Notes: a model not told the origin generated them from the sequence alone. Positions 43,374-52,337 are shown, counted from the first letter of the stretch. The stretch: DNA of 64,000 bases from Firm-13 sp037143795 (GCA_037143795.1 JBAWXZ010000001.1:310001-374000), one strand, 5' to 3'. Numbers and translations are program-made.

Positions 43374-44720
43374 ATGCCGGATAGCAATCCTTTTCTTACA
43401 AAAGACGAAAAAGAATCCATTCTATCTGTACTTACGGAACTAATAGCCATTAAGAGCGTGAAAGGTAAGCCGGAAGCGTCTGCACCTTACGGTATGGAAA
43501 CACTCGAGGCGCTTCAATATATGCTCAATCTTGGTAAACGCCATGGATTTTCCGTCAAAAATCTCGACGGCCGGGCAGGTTATATCGAATGGGGATCAGG
43601 CGACAAAATGCTTGGGCTTTTATGCCATCTCGATGTCGTTCCGGCAGGCGAAGGATGGAAGCATGATCCGTTTACTCTGCGGCGCGAAAACGGTTGGCTG
43701 ACCGGGCGCGGGATTAATGACGACAAAGGCCCCGCCGTCACAATTTTTTATGCAATGCTGCGTCTCAAAAATGAAGGATATATCCCTCCGTGCAGGATTC
43801 GCCTGATACTCGGACTTGACGAAGAATGCGGATCTTCCTGTATGGAGCATTATAAATCGGTTGAAGAGCTTCCAACCTGCGGTTTCACTCCTGATGCAGA
43901 TTTCCCTGCCATTTTCGCAGAGAAAGGAATACTCCAGCTTTCCGTGTCGGGACCTTTATCAGCAGGTTTAATTGCATCCGCCGGAGAAAGACCCAATATG
44001 GTTCCTGCCCGCTGCGTGATTACGATAAAAGACACGCAGCAAAAGATCGAAGGTCTTGGCATACCGGTTCATGCTTCCAAGCCTCATCTGGGAAAAAACG
44101 CAATATATGAAGCACTCAGCGCCCTCCCACTATCATTACTAGGCACAGAACCGCTTCCTGCATTCTTTATGAAGTACATTGGCAAAGATACTACCGGTCA
44201 ATTTCTGCTTTCCGAACATCCTGATGATATCTCCGGGACACTTACATTGAATGCGGGAATACTGCAGATGAATGACAGCAGATCGGAATTAATTCTGGAC
44301 ATCCGTTACCCGGTTACAGCAAATGCCGGATCTATTATCTCGGAAATCAGCGGGAAAGCCTTGGAATTCGGACTCCGTATTGACACCCTAAGTCATCAGA
44401 AGCCGTTATACCGGGACCCGCAGGATCCGTTAATCCAAACACTCCTCTGCGTTTACGAAAAATACGCAGCTCTGGCGCCTTACGATCCTTCCACCGACGC
44501 GGATCTTCATAAGAAAGCACTCCGGATACCATCAGCCCCAATAGCGATCGGCGGCGGAACATATGCGAGGACGATGCCGGGACTTGTTGCATTTGGACCC
44601 GCTTTTCCCTGGGAAAAGGACCAGGCACACCAGATTGATGAATCCGTATATGAAGACACAATATATTTGCTGGTGCAATTGTATCAGGATGCTATTTCCG
44701 CCCTGTGCAAAAATATATGA
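43374..44720 (+). CDS. M20-family dipeptidase, PepV-like
   Basis: A 448-residue zinc peptidase from the ATG at 43374 (SD GGAGG); the frame is open further upstream over the rpsB promoter, which is not coding. LGLLCHLDVVPAG, GRGINDDKGP and LGLDEECGSSCMEHY hold the metal ligands and the catalytic glutamate, and GGGTYARTMPGLVAFGP the last histidine-equivalent region of the PepV group. A lid domain is inserted at about 190-300. It probably cleaves dipeptides in the cytosol. It is transcribed alone, divergent from rpsB, and ends at the shared terminator 44841-44872. Confidence 0.9.
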   Translation: MPDSNPFLTKDEKESILSVLTELIAIKSVKGKPEASAPYGMETLEALQYMLNLGKRHGFSVKNLDGRAGYIEWGSGDKMLGLLCHLDVVPAGEGWKHDPFTLRRENGWLTGRGINDDKGPAVTIFYAMLRLKNEGYIPPCRIRLILGLDEECGSSCMEHYKSVEELPTCGFTPDADFPAIFAEKGILQLSVSGPLSAGLIASAGERPNMVPARCVITIKDTQQKIEGLGIPVHASKPHLGKNAIYEALSALPLSLLGTEPLPAFFMKYIGKDTTGQFLLSEHPDDISGTLTLNAGILQMNDSRSELILDIRYPVTANAGSIISEISGKALEFGLRIDTLSHQKPLYRDPQDPLIQTLLCVYEKYAALAPYDPSTDADLHKKALRIPSAPIAIGGGTYARTMPGLVAFGPAFPWEKDQAHQIDESVYEDTIYLLVQLYQDAISALCKNI

Positions 44721-44840
44721 TAATAATCCGATGAATATTTTCGTCTTTCTCCCTTAGGAGACTCATTGCGCGGCTAATTATATACCATTAATATTTTATC
44801 GGATTTTCAATTTGCCGGACAATCCGGATTTATGCAATCA

Positions 44841-44872
44841 AAAAAAGAACCCGTTTGAAACGGGTTCTTTTT
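44841..44872. terminator. Bidirectional terminator between the M20 and NlpC/P60 genes
   Basis: AAAAAGAACCCG and CGGGTTCTTTTT form a perfect stem with A and T runs on both sides, serving the plus-strand peptidase and the minus-strand hydrolase. Confidence 0.9.
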
Positions 44873-44898
44873 AATTAATCTGGATATGCTTAATATTC

Positions 44899-46209
44899 TT
44901 ATAGGAATCTTCGGATAGTAGTAACACTGGAAGTAATAAATGAACCCTGCACTACCTGTCGATGACTGCTGGATGCATGCACAATTGCTCCGCCTCCAAT
45001 ATAAATTGCCACGTGATCGACAACACCGTCACCAGAGTAGTCATAGCAGATTACATCACCGATTTGTATTTCATCGGCACTGACAGATGTTCCCTGCCCT
45101 GCTATTGAGTTGGACTGATGCGGGAGAGATATTCCATAATAATTGCTGAATATGTACGAAACATACCCGGAGCAGTCCATCCCGCTCGTTGAACTGCCGG
45201 TATATACATAAGGAACCCCTATAAATGACTGGCAATAGGAGACAAAATCGGTGGACCCCGGCGCTGCAGGTGTAACTGACGTATCAGGAGCAGGTGCCGG
45301 GTCTGCTGATGGCTGTACTGATGCCGAAGGTGTTTCTGCCTGCGGCGATTCTGAGGTGACAAGCTTGACCAGTACATATGTACCCTTTACCGTCTTATAC
45401 CAGCCGTTGCTTGTTTTAGCGGTAATCTCAATGGCAGATCCGACGGAAAGTGTTTTGATTACCTCATAGTCCGTACCCGGTCCGGAACGTACATTAAGCT
45501 CTCCAACAGCATAAAACGTACCTGAAGCAGCCTTTTCAGTAACAGCAGGCTTAGGTGTCGGCGTGGGAGTCGGTGTAGGTGTAGGTGTCGGAGTTGCTAT
45601 GAATTCAGTTGAAAGGAAACTTGTAAGAACAAAGCCCTGACTTCCGTCATCAAGCTGGATTTTCGACCATGAAGAACCAACTCCGATGCGTGTTGCTATG
45701 TTTGAATATGCAATCGATGCTACCAGTTCACCGCTGGCACTCGGAATTGAGCGAACATTAACACCGCTCGTGTTAATGTAAACAATTGTATTATCTGTTA
45801 TAAACTGAGAAGGATCCAACAATTCAACAGGTATACCTGTATCAGTTGTGTGCTCCGTAATAGCGTATGTGTTTTTTTCAATCGTCAATGCTATTGCGGA
45901 AGTATCTGCTGCTGGGGACGGTGCTGTTGCAGCCGCAGAATCAGATGCTCCCTGCGGCAACGCATCATTGTTTCGATCTGAAAGTTCATCCATCTGAACG
46001 GATACAGGCAGCAAATCAGCTGACTGCGTTTTTGCTGAGGGAACCTGAAGGAAAACATCAGACGAAGACCCTGAGGTAAAAAACGGGATAGAAACAATTA
46101 TGACGAGCGAACCCACCACAGAAGCCATTCCCCTATACAATGTCCATTTCGACGGACGATACTTCACAACTTTTTTTGAAATCATTTTTAACTTGTTTGG
46201 CTTCTTCAC
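44899..46209 (-). CDS. Exported SH3-domain NlpC/P60 cell-wall hydrolase
   Basis: A 436-residue envelope protein. A basic N-terminus and a hydrophobic helix (about 24-45) target it to the membrane. Two bacterial SH3 domains (about 138-200 and 228-285) bind the wall, separated by a Pro-Thr repeat linker near 205-218. The C-terminal NlpC/P60 domain (about 325-436) has the catalytic cysteine in GMDCSGYVSY (near 343) and the histidine in DHVAIYIGG. It should cut peptidoglycan stem peptides. Translation starts at GTG with GGAGG six bases away. It is monocistronic between its own promoter and the bidirectional terminator. No c-di-AMP riboswitch was found, although such genes often have one. Confidence 0.92.
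   Translation of the reverse strand: MKKPNKLKMISKKVVKYRPSKWTLYRGMASVVGSLVIIVSIPFFTSGSSSDVFLQVPSAKTQSADLLPVSVQMDELSDRNNDALPQGASDSAAATAPSPAADTSAIALTIEKNTYAITEHTTDTGIPVELLDPSQFITDNTIVYINTSGVNVRSIPSASGELVASIAYSNIATRIGVGSSWSKIQLDDGSQGFVLTSFLSTEFIATPTPTPTPTPTPTPKPAVTEKAASGTFYAVGELNVRSGPGTDYEVIKTLSVGSAIEITAKTSNGWYKTVKGTYVLVKLVTSESPQAETPSASVQPSADPAPAPDTSVTPAAPGSTDFVSYCQSFIGVPYVYTGSSTSGMDCSGYVSYIFSNYYGISLPHQSNSIAGQGTSVSADEIQIGDVICYDYSGDGVVDHVAIYIGGGAIVHASSSHRQVVQGSFITSSVTTIRRFL
45554..45594 (-). repeat. Short tandem repeat encoding a Pro-Thr linker in the NlpC/P60 protein
   Basis: Degenerate six-base units encode alternating Pro-Thr between the two SH3 domains, like the linker of PrkC at 21279-21314. 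Confidence 0.7.
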
Positions 46210-46238
46210 ACATGACCTCCAATGTTACGGACTAGCTC

Positions 46239-46267
46239 ATTTTATACAATCGCATATCCGTTGTCAA
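46239..46267 (-). promoter_or_regulatory. Promoter of the NlpC/P60 gene
   Basis: TTGACA (46262-46267), a 17-base spacer and TAAAAT (46239-46244) on the minus strand; the leader is only about 23 bases. The 190 bases upstream of it to the rpsA terminator are AT-rich and contain only one dyad (46460-46483). Confidence 0.75.
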
Positions 46268-46459
46268 ATAGACCGTAAATGATCTATTGCCTGGACTTAT
46301 TATATTGCATTTATCACGTTACGAAAACCCCTGTCGTCTAAATGTAATATTTGTCTGTTTTGCAGATAAATATTTTTCACTGTAAGTCACTACAAATTGT
46401 TGCGTTTGCAGTTTTACAAGTCCAAATAATCTACTGTACCTAGAGCAAAATAGTTATAT

Positions 46460-46483
46460 TTTGTAAATCAAAGCATTTACAAA
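46460..46483. repeat. Nine-base inverted repeat TTTGTAAAT/ATTTACAAA
   Basis: Exact inverted copies separated by six bases, between the rpsA terminator and the NlpC/P60 promoter, about 195 bases upstream of that -35. It resembles a binding site for a dimeric regulator; no regulator is encoded beside it. Confidence 0.5.
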
Positions 46484-46486
46484 TTT

Positions 46487-46540
46487 CGAAAATAAAGAGG
46501 CGGTCCCGGCCTCCGATATGGAGCCAAAACCGCCTCTTTT
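46487..46540 (-). terminator. Terminator after ispH-rpsA
   Basis: AAAGAGGCGGT (46494-46504) and ACCGCCTCTTT (46529-46539) are exact inverted copies around an inner GGCTCC/GGAGGCC helix, followed on the minus strand by ATTTT. Confidence 0.85.
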
Positions 46541-46603
46541 GTTAACATAATGTAATGAATTGCGTACTGCCCAGGTGATGGCTGCTGTTTATCCAACAAC
46601 AGT

Positions 46604-48706
46604 TTATTCAGCAGCTACTTCGGCTGGTGTCTCACTGACTTCTTCAGAAGGTGCTTCGACGGCAGTTTCAACAGGTGTCTCAACAACTGTTTCAACAGGT
46701 GCCTCAACGACTGTTTCAACAGGTGTCTCAACGACAACTTCAGCAGTCATGTCAGGATCTATCGGCTCGACTTCCTTGATGCTGATGCTGATGCGTCTTG
46801 CGGAGTTATTCACTTCAAGAACACGGGCGTCAACTTCCATGCCTTCACTAAGTACATCATCCGGCTTGTTCAGGCGGACATTAGAGATCTGGGATACATG
46901 GCACAGTGCGTCAAGACCAGGCTCAAGCTCTACAAAAGCACCGAACTGGAACATGCGTACTACTTTACCATGAACGATCGATCCGATCGGGAATCTCTCT
47001 TCTATATCATGATAAGGATCATCTTCAGGCTTCTTGTATCCGAGAGAAATACGCTTCTTCTCAGGATCAAAATCCTTGACGAAGACGGAAATCGTCTGTC
47101 CTACCTGAACTACTTCAGAAGGATGACGGATGCGGTTCCATGAAAGCTCGGATACGTGAACGAGACCGTCCACACCGCCGATATCAACAAAAGCGCCGAA
47201 ATCGGTAAGGCTTCTGACTATTCCGTCATAACGGGCGCCAACTTGAATTGTGCCCCATACTTCTTCAGCTTTTGCGCGGCGCTGTGTATTAAGCAGGGAC
47301 CTGCGGGATCCGGACACACGCAGACGGCGTTTGTCTGGATCATATTGTGTAATCAGAATCTGAATTGTCTTACCCTTATAGGAATCAAGATCATCAACTG
47401 CAGCCATTTCAAGCTGTGTACGGTGAATATAAATATCAACACCGCCAAAAGTTGCAATAACGCCGTCTTTGACAACGTTAGTGACCTTAACTGTCACAGG
47501 GGTCTTATTCTCGTAGGCTTCTTCAATCTGCGTCTTGTACTTGCCAAAATCAACATGTGCCTTGGAGAGTAAAATCTCCTTGCCCATGTCGGAGTTACGG
47601 ACACTACGTACATACACTTCAATTTCGAGGTGTTCTGCAATAGCAGCATCCAGATCAAAATCCGGATCATTGGCGAATTCATGACGAGGAATCCTTCCTT
47701 CAGACTTGTCATGGACGTCGACATACACATACTCATTATCAGCTGATGTAATAGCTCCCTTCACAGTTGCATTTTTCCTCAGCTGTGGGATGCTGTCGAT
47801 ATAGTCTCCAAAATTAATGTCCATTGGTTCCTGATTTGCCATGGCTTCGTTCTCACTCATTGTTCGGATAACCTCCCTGATTATGCATTCTGGCGTTGAC
47901 GCACCTGCGGTAATTCCTACAGTAACATTCTCCGATGAGAGATTGATACCTGCAAGTATATCAGCGAGATCACTCGCATCACCTATCAGATACGTTTCAG
48001 CACAATGACTCTTGCAGATTTCGTAAAGCTTCATTGTATTAGAACTGCCTTTTGACCCTATGACAAACATATAGTCTGACAATGCAGCTAATTCGTGTGC
48101 TTCTCTTTGTCTGTTTACAGTCGTACTACATATTGTATCAAAAATCTGGTCGTTTGCAATTTTATTCTTTATATTTTCACGTATTTTCTCAAATTCTTCA
48201 GCAGAAAAAGTAGTTTGCGAGACAAGGATGCTGTCTTTGCGATCAAAATGAATATCTTTAAGTTCCTTTTCACTACTTATGACACATACTTCACTGCTGC
48301 ATTCGCCGCAGATTCCGGCAACTTCGGGATGTCCTTTCGTGCCTGTGATGATTATTTGCTTTCCTTCCCGGTCCGCGCGTCTTACAATTCGATGTATCTT
48401 TTCAACATATGGACAGGTACAGTCTATTACATCACAGCCCTTTGCTAAAAGCACTTTCCGAATTTCCGGTGATATACCGTGTGCGCGGATAAGAACTGTA
48501 CTGTCGGGAGATATATCTGAAACATCATTTGCTAAAACAATACCTTTGGAGAGCAGGTCCGATACAACATATTCATTATGTGTTATTGCACCAAGCATAT
48601 AAGTCGGCATTTTGCGTCCGGAATTGGAAAGACACTCATATGCTGCTTTAACAGCATGATCAACCCCAAAGCAGAAACCGGAAGATTTTGCCACTGTCAA
48701 ACGCAT
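46604..48706 (-). CDS. ispH: IspH fused to ribosomal protein S1
   Basis: A 700-residue fusion. Residues 1-280 are HMBPP reductase: FCFGVDHAV has the first cluster cysteine, DCTCPYVEKIH the second and FDTICSTTVNRQ the third, with TEC-type substrate residues in ASTPECIIREV. This half makes IPP and DMAPP, the last MEP step. Residues from about 298 form four S1 RNA-binding domains (for example GIVRSLTDFGAFVDIGGVDGL VHVSEL split by the writing limit). The bifunctional arrangement is known in Clostridia. The C-terminus has 24-base repeats encoding Val/Glu/Thr/Pro/Ala. It follows cmk by one base. No frameshift separates the halves. Confidence 0.96.
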   Translation of the reverse strand: MRLTVAKSSGFCFGVDHAVKAAYECLSNSGRKMPTYMLGAITHNEYVVSDLLSKGIVLANDVSDISPDSTVLIRAHGISPEIRKVLLAKGCDVIDCTCPYVEKIHRIVRRADREGKQIIITGTKGHPEVAGICGECSSEVCVISSEKELKDIHFDRKDSILVSQTTFSAEEFEKIRENIKNKIANDQIFDTICSTTVNRQREAHELAALSDYMFVIGSKGSSNTMKLYEICKSHCAETYLIGDASDLADILAGINLSSENVTVGITAGASTPECIIREVIRTMSENEAMANQEPMDINFGDYIDSIPQLRKNATVKGAITSADNEYVYVDVHDKSEGRIPRHEFANDPDFDLDAAIAEHLEIEVYVRSVRNSDMGKEILLSKAHVDFGKYKTQIEEAYENKTPVTVKVTNVVKDGVIATFGGVDIYIHRTQLEMAAVDDLDSYKGKTIQILITQYDPDKRRLRVSGSRRSLLNTQRRAKAEEVWGTIQVGARYDGIVRSLTDFGAFVDIGGVDGLVHVSELSWNRIRHPSEVVQVGQTISVFVKDFDPEKKRISLGYKKPEDDPYHDIEERFPIGSIVHGKVVRMFQFGAFVELEPGLDALCHVSQISNVRLNKPDDVLSEGMEVDARVLEVNNSARRISISIKEVEPIDPDMTAEVVVETPVETVVEAPVETVVETPVETAVEAPSEEVSETPAEVAAE
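46666..46737 (-). repeat. Three 24-base tandem repeats in the S1 tail
   Basis: Three nearly identical 24-base units encode eight-residue repeats of the type VETPVETV/VEAPVETV. They lie in the acidic C-terminal extension of the IspH-S1 fusion and could vary in copy number between strains. Confidence 0.85.
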
Positions 48707-48707
48707 A

Positions 48708-49409
48708 TCAGGTCTCCTCCGGAGAATTGGCCGAAGCTATCCGGTCAGGCGGCAGGTACTTCAGCAGCTCCTGAAGCGTCTGTTCCTGAGTATTGTGTGT
48801 CGTATCAATTTCGACAGCATCCGGCATTTTGGTCAGAGGTGCAAACGCACGGGTGGAATCCTGATTATCCCTATAGCGGATATCAGCAAGGACTTCTTCA
48901 TACGTCTGTGTATAAATACCGCGCAGTGCAAGTTCTTCGAGTCTTCTTTTAGCACGTTCTTCCGGATCCGCTGTTAAAAAGAACTTGTATCGGGCATGCG
49001 GGAGCACATATGATCCAATGTCGCGTCCGTCGAGAACGACACTTCTGGTACCGGCAATTTCCCTCTGCATGGCAACCATTTTATGTCGAACTGCAGGTAT
49101 ACTCGAAATATCCGAAGCAGCAACAGAGATTTCCGGTTTCCGGATATCCTCCGATACATCTTTTCCATCAAGAAAAATACGCTGGTGTCCTTCTTCAAAA
49201 CGAATATCTATATTGAGTGTTTCCAGCATTTTGCCGACAAGAAGTTCATCCTTCGGAGAAATTCCCGACCGGATGGCTTGTAATCCACAGGCACGATACA
49301 TCGCGCCTGTATCAAGATACAGTATACCTAATTTTCGGGAAACGGCTTTTGCAAGGGTGCTCTTACCGGAACCCGACGGGCCGTCAATTGCAATTTGAAT
49401 ACAGGTCAT
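48708..49409 (-). CDS. cmk: Cytidylate kinase
   Basis: A 233-residue NMP kinase. IAIDGPSGSGKSTLAKAV is the P-loop, LDTGAMYRA the CMP-binding motif, DGRDIGSYVLPHA the bacterial CMP-specific segment, and RDNQDSTRAFAPLTKM the LID with arginines. It makes CDP and dCDP. It follows hutP by 11 bases and precedes ispH-rpsA by one base. The cmk-ispH-rpsA order is a common clostridial arrangement. Confidence 0.96.
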   Translation of the reverse strand: MTCIQIAIDGPSGSGKSTLAKAVSRKLGILYLDTGAMYRACGLQAIRSGISPKDELLVGKMLETLNIDIRFEEGHQRIFLDGKDVSEDIRKPEISVAASDISSIPAVRHKMVAMQREIAGTRSVVLDGRDIGSYVLPHARYKFFLTADPEERAKRRLEELALRGIYTQTYEEVLADIRYRDNQDSTRAFAPLTKMPDAVEIDTTHNTQEQTLQELLKYLPPDRIASANSPEET

Positions 49410-49420
49410 GGAGACTCCTT

Positions 49421-49840
49421 TCAGATCGCTCGATGACCGAGTCCGATCGCTATTTCATTAAGATGTAAAAGACCGATGCCGAAGAAGCAGCACACTGCAA
49501 TATGGTCACCCAAACGGGCGATGCCGATTTTGCCGCCGACATTGAGGCCGATGGCCTTCGATGTTATTTGTGAAATTGCTTCACGGGCGGCTCCTGCAAG
49601 GGCTCCCTCTTCGTTATGGGTTTCACCGATTAACCCTTCACGCTTTGCAGCGACAACGGTGCGTTCAATAATTTTCGAGACAGAGGAAATAAACTCGCCC
49701 CCAAAATCAGCTGCCGCAACCTGAATCTGCTCAGTACGGAATTTCTCTTTCAAATCGTGTTCCTCTTCCCTGGTATTGGTAAGGGCTATCTTAATCGCCG
49801 CCGATGCAGCTAACTTACTGTTTGCTATTACATCTTTCAT
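49421..49840 (-). CDS. hutP: HutP family protein
   Basis: A 139-residue protein that matches HutP over its whole length: EEEHDLKEKF, VAAADFGGEFISSVSKIIER, ETHNEEGALAGAAREA and the end FFGIGLLHLNEIAIGLGHRAI. In Bacillus, HutP binds histidine and Mg2+ through histidines and then binds hut mRNA as an antiterminator; His residues remain here in the ETHNEEG and GLGHRAI regions. No histidine-utilisation gene is near. It sits between an RpiR-type regulator and cmk, so its RNA target is probably different, or it acts in trans. The SD is weak. Confidence 0.88.
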   Translation of the reverse strand: MKDVIANSKLAASAAIKIALTNTREEEHDLKEKFRTEQIQVAAADFGGEFISSVSKIIERTVVAAKREGLIGETHNEEGALAGAAREAISQITSKAIGLNVGGKIGIARLGDHIAVCCFFGIGLLHLNEIAIGLGHRAI

Positions 49841-49885
49841 TTTCGTTTATTGTCCTTTTGCTCCATACGAGCTAAATGGTATTTA

Positions 49886-50803
49886 TCAGATTATCAGATC
49901 ACTTTTTCTGTCTTCGCCTTTGTCATAGACCTTGTATTCATCCCACAAATTCTCAAGGGCTTCAAAAGTCTGCTCAATATGATCCCGTTTACGCATGCCC
50001 AGTGCAACAATCAAAGCGTTAATAACAGACAGGGGAGCTACAAGGGAATCCACAAAAGATGCCATGTCGGATGTTGCAAAAAGTGCTACATCTGCCTGAT
50101 GTGCGAGAGGTGTATCTGCTTTGTCGGTTATTGCAACGACAGCTGCACCTCTCTGCCTTGCGTACTGCATGGATTGAATAGTTCGCATGGAATAGCGGGG
50201 AAAGCTGATTCCGATCAGCACATCTCCCGGACCAATTGGAAGAATTTGTTCAAAAACCTCATTGGCACTATTGCTGTGAATATGCCGTACATCATCAAAA
50301 AGCAGTGTAAAGTAAAAATGTATGAACGAGGAAAGCGGTGCGGAACTTCTAAGTCCCATAACAAAAATACGCTTTGCTGAAAGTATTGTCTCAACGGCTT
50401 TGCTGAAAGCCGCTGCATCAATGTTCTCATACGTGGTTTTGAGATTATCGATATCCGTCTGCAGAATGGAACTGAGCACCTGCCCATCATTTGTATACCG
50501 TCTTGATGCATTGAGACGCTGGACTGAAGTCAGCTTTACTTTAAGTTCTTCCTGAAGAAGATGCTGGAAATGAGGATAGCCTTCGTAGCCAAGTTCCATT
50601 GTAAACCGAACAACGGTTGATTCGCTGACACCCGCTTCTTCTCCGATTTTGGCTGCAGTCATATAGGCGGCTCTCTCGTAATCAGACAGGATGAATCGCG
50701 CTATCGCTTTCTGTCCTTTGCTCATTTTAGGCATTTCCGATTCAATATTCTCGACCAGGTTTGAATGTTTCATATCCTGATTTTCTGCGTCTTTTTGCTG
50801 CAT
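49886..50803 (-). CDS. MurR/RpiR-family transcriptional regulator
   Basis: A 305-residue regulator with an N-terminal HTH_6 domain (about 20-95; KIGEEAGVSESTVVRFTMEL) and a C-terminal SIS sugar-phosphate-binding domain (about 120-260; FVMGLRSSAPLSSF and LIGISFPRYSMRTI). Such proteins usually respond to phosphosugars such as MurNAc-6P or ribose phosphates. The ATG at 50803 is nine bases from GGAGG; ATG 50809 is only three bases away. No sugar gene is adjacent; downstream are hutP, cmk and ispH-rpsA, 45 bases on. A TATAAT (50847-50852) may be its -10. Confidence 0.9.
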   Translation of the reverse strand: MQQKDAENQDMKHSNLVENIESEMPKMSKGQKAIARFILSDYERAAYMTAAKIGEEAGVSESTVVRFTMELGYEGYPHFQHLLQEELKVKLTSVQRLNASRRYTNDGQVLSSILQTDIDNLKTTYENIDAAAFSKAVETILSAKRIFVMGLRSSAPLSSFIHFYFTLLFDDVRHIHSNSANEVFEQILPIGPGDVLIGISFPRYSMRTIQSMQYARQRGAAVVAITDKADTPLAHQADVALFATSDMASFVDSLVAPLSVINALIVALGMRKRDHIEQTFEALENLWDEYKVYDKGEDRKSDLII

Positions 50804-50862
50804 TTTCATGCTCCTCCGATTGAATGTTAAAGAGTTTATTGCTTATATTATACATGAAAAAA

Positions 50863-50898
50863 ACAAAAAAAATGAAAGCTTCCCGAAGAAAACTTTCA
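50863..50898 (-). terminator. Terminator after the OadA-like gene
   Basis: On the minus strand TGAAAGTTTTC and GGAAGCTTTCA pair around a TTCG tetraloop, followed by eight T. Confidence 0.92.
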
Positions 50899-50925
50899 TT
50901 TTCAAGATACCTGACTTCCGTTTTT

Positions 50926-52317
50926 TCAGACAGGCTGATACGCCTGTTCAATACTTCCAACCTGATCATCCATCTTATGCAGGGCTTCCTGTCTTTGTAT
51001 AAAAAACTTTTCTGCGACCTGCGGGAACATCGCCCAGGTCAGAACGTCCTCAGGCTGCTCCATATACTGCGCCATCTGTGCCTTAACTTTTTCAAGTTCA
51101 GGTTCAATGAAATCTGCCGGTCTTGCAGTTATCTGCTTTTCATCACCAAGAATCTTTTTAATGATTTCATCAGAAATCGGAGCCGGGGTTTTACCATATT
51201 CACCCTTTACTACAGCCTTGGATTCCTTGGGGACCATTTTGTATCTCTCTCCGGTAACTACATTCATGACAGCCTGTGTTCCGACAATCTGAGAGGAAGG
51301 TGTAACAAGCGGCGGAAATCCGAAATCTTCGCGGACACGCGGAACCTCTGTCAGTACCTCCATGAGCTTATCTGATTTCCCTGCCTGCTTCAGCTGGGAA
51401 ACAAGATTGCTGAGCATACCGCCGGGAACCTGGTACTTGAGCGCATTTACATCGACGCCTAAAACCTTTGTATCAATAAGACCGGAAGCAATCCACTTCT
51501 CACGTATGGTCGTCGCATAAGCAGAAATGTCCGATAAGAGATCAAGATCGAGACCTGTGTCGTACTGAGTACCGCGAAGAGTTGCAACGAGCGGCTCCGT
51601 CGGCGGCTGGGATGTACCCATCGCCAGCGGGGAGAGCGCACAGTCGACAATATCAACACCGGCTTCAATTGCTTTGAGATATGTCATGGAAGCAACTCCG
51701 GATGTATAGTGGGAGTGCAGTTCAACGGGAAGTCTGGTAGCTTTTTTGATTGTTGAAATCAAAGAGAAGGCTTCATATGGCAGTAAAAGACCAGCCATAT
51801 CCTTTATGCAGATTGAATCCGCACCCATCTCTTCAAGCTGCCTGGCATCCGCTGCAAACTTCTCATTCGTATGGTATGGACTTGTCGTATAGGCAATCGC
51901 TGCCTGCGCATGTCCGCCTTCCCTTTTGCAGGCTTTCATTGCCTGCTCGATATTACGATAATCGTTCAGTGCATCAAAAATACGGATTATGTCTATACCG
52001 TTGGCTACCGACCTTTCCACAAAAGAGTCAACAACATCATCAGCGTAGTGTTTATAGCCGAGAAGGTTCTGCCCGCGAAGAAGCATCTGAAGCTTGGTAT
52101 TCGGGCAGGCAGCACGAATCTTACGAAGACGTACCCATGGATCTTCATTAAGGAACCGTACACAGGAATCAAAAGTGGCGCCGCCCCAACATTCAAGGGC
52201 GTTGTATCCGACCTTGTCGAGATCGGCAAGCATCGGCTGCATTTCCTCAAACGTCATACGCGTTGCAGCCAGAGACTGGTGCGCATCGCGGAGAATTGTT
52301 TCAGTAATCTTTACCAT
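50926..52317 (-). CDS. oadA: OadA-like carboxyltransferase subunit (5S type)
   Basis: A 463-residue protein with the HMGL-like TIM barrel and the conserved carboxylase domain. TILRDAHQSLAATRM holds the metal and substrate residues, ICIKDMAGLLLP the carbamylated-lysine region, and SHYTSGVASMTYLKAIEAG follows. It moves CO2 between oxaloacetate/pyruvate and carboxybiotin. Unlike full OadA there is no fused biotin domain; the carrier is the separate gene just upstream, 20 bases away. It may be part of a sodium-pump decarboxylase, of a two-subunit pyruvate carboxylase, or of a transcarboxylase; the adjacent carboxyltransferase favours the last. It ends the operon at a strong terminator. Confidence 0.9.
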   Translation of the reverse strand: MVKITETILRDAHQSLAATRMTFEEMQPMLADLDKVGYNALECWGGATFDSCVRFLNEDPWVRLRKIRAACPNTKLQMLLRGQNLLGYKHYADDVVDSFVERSVANGIDIIRIFDALNDYRNIEQAMKACKREGGHAQAAIAYTTSPYHTNEKFAADARQLEEMGADSICIKDMAGLLLPYEAFSLISTIKKATRLPVELHSHYTSGVASMTYLKAIEAGVDIVDCALSPLAMGTSQPPTEPLVATLRGTQYDTGLDLDLLSDISAYATTIREKWIASGLIDTKVLGVDVNALKYQVPGGMLSNLVSQLKQAGKSDKLMEVLTEVPRVREDFGFPPLVTPSSQIVGTQAVMNVVTGERYKMVPKESKAVVKGEYGKTPAPISDEIIKKILGDEKQITARPADFIEPELEKVKAQMAQYMEQPEDVLTWAMFPQVAEKFFIQRQEALHKMDDQVGSIEQAYQPV

Positions 52318-52337
52318 ATAGTCCTCCCTCGCCCAAA

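Noticed and set aside
46210..46270. c-di-AMP (ydaO) riboswitch before the NlpC/P60 gene
   Set aside because: The promoter leaves a leader of about 23 bases, and the GGGGGA and GGGGTGAA-type signatures are absent.
46560..46973. Ser/Thr-rich plus-strand frame opposite the S1 tail
   Set aside because: It is the antisense reading of the 24-base repeats and the last S1 domain.
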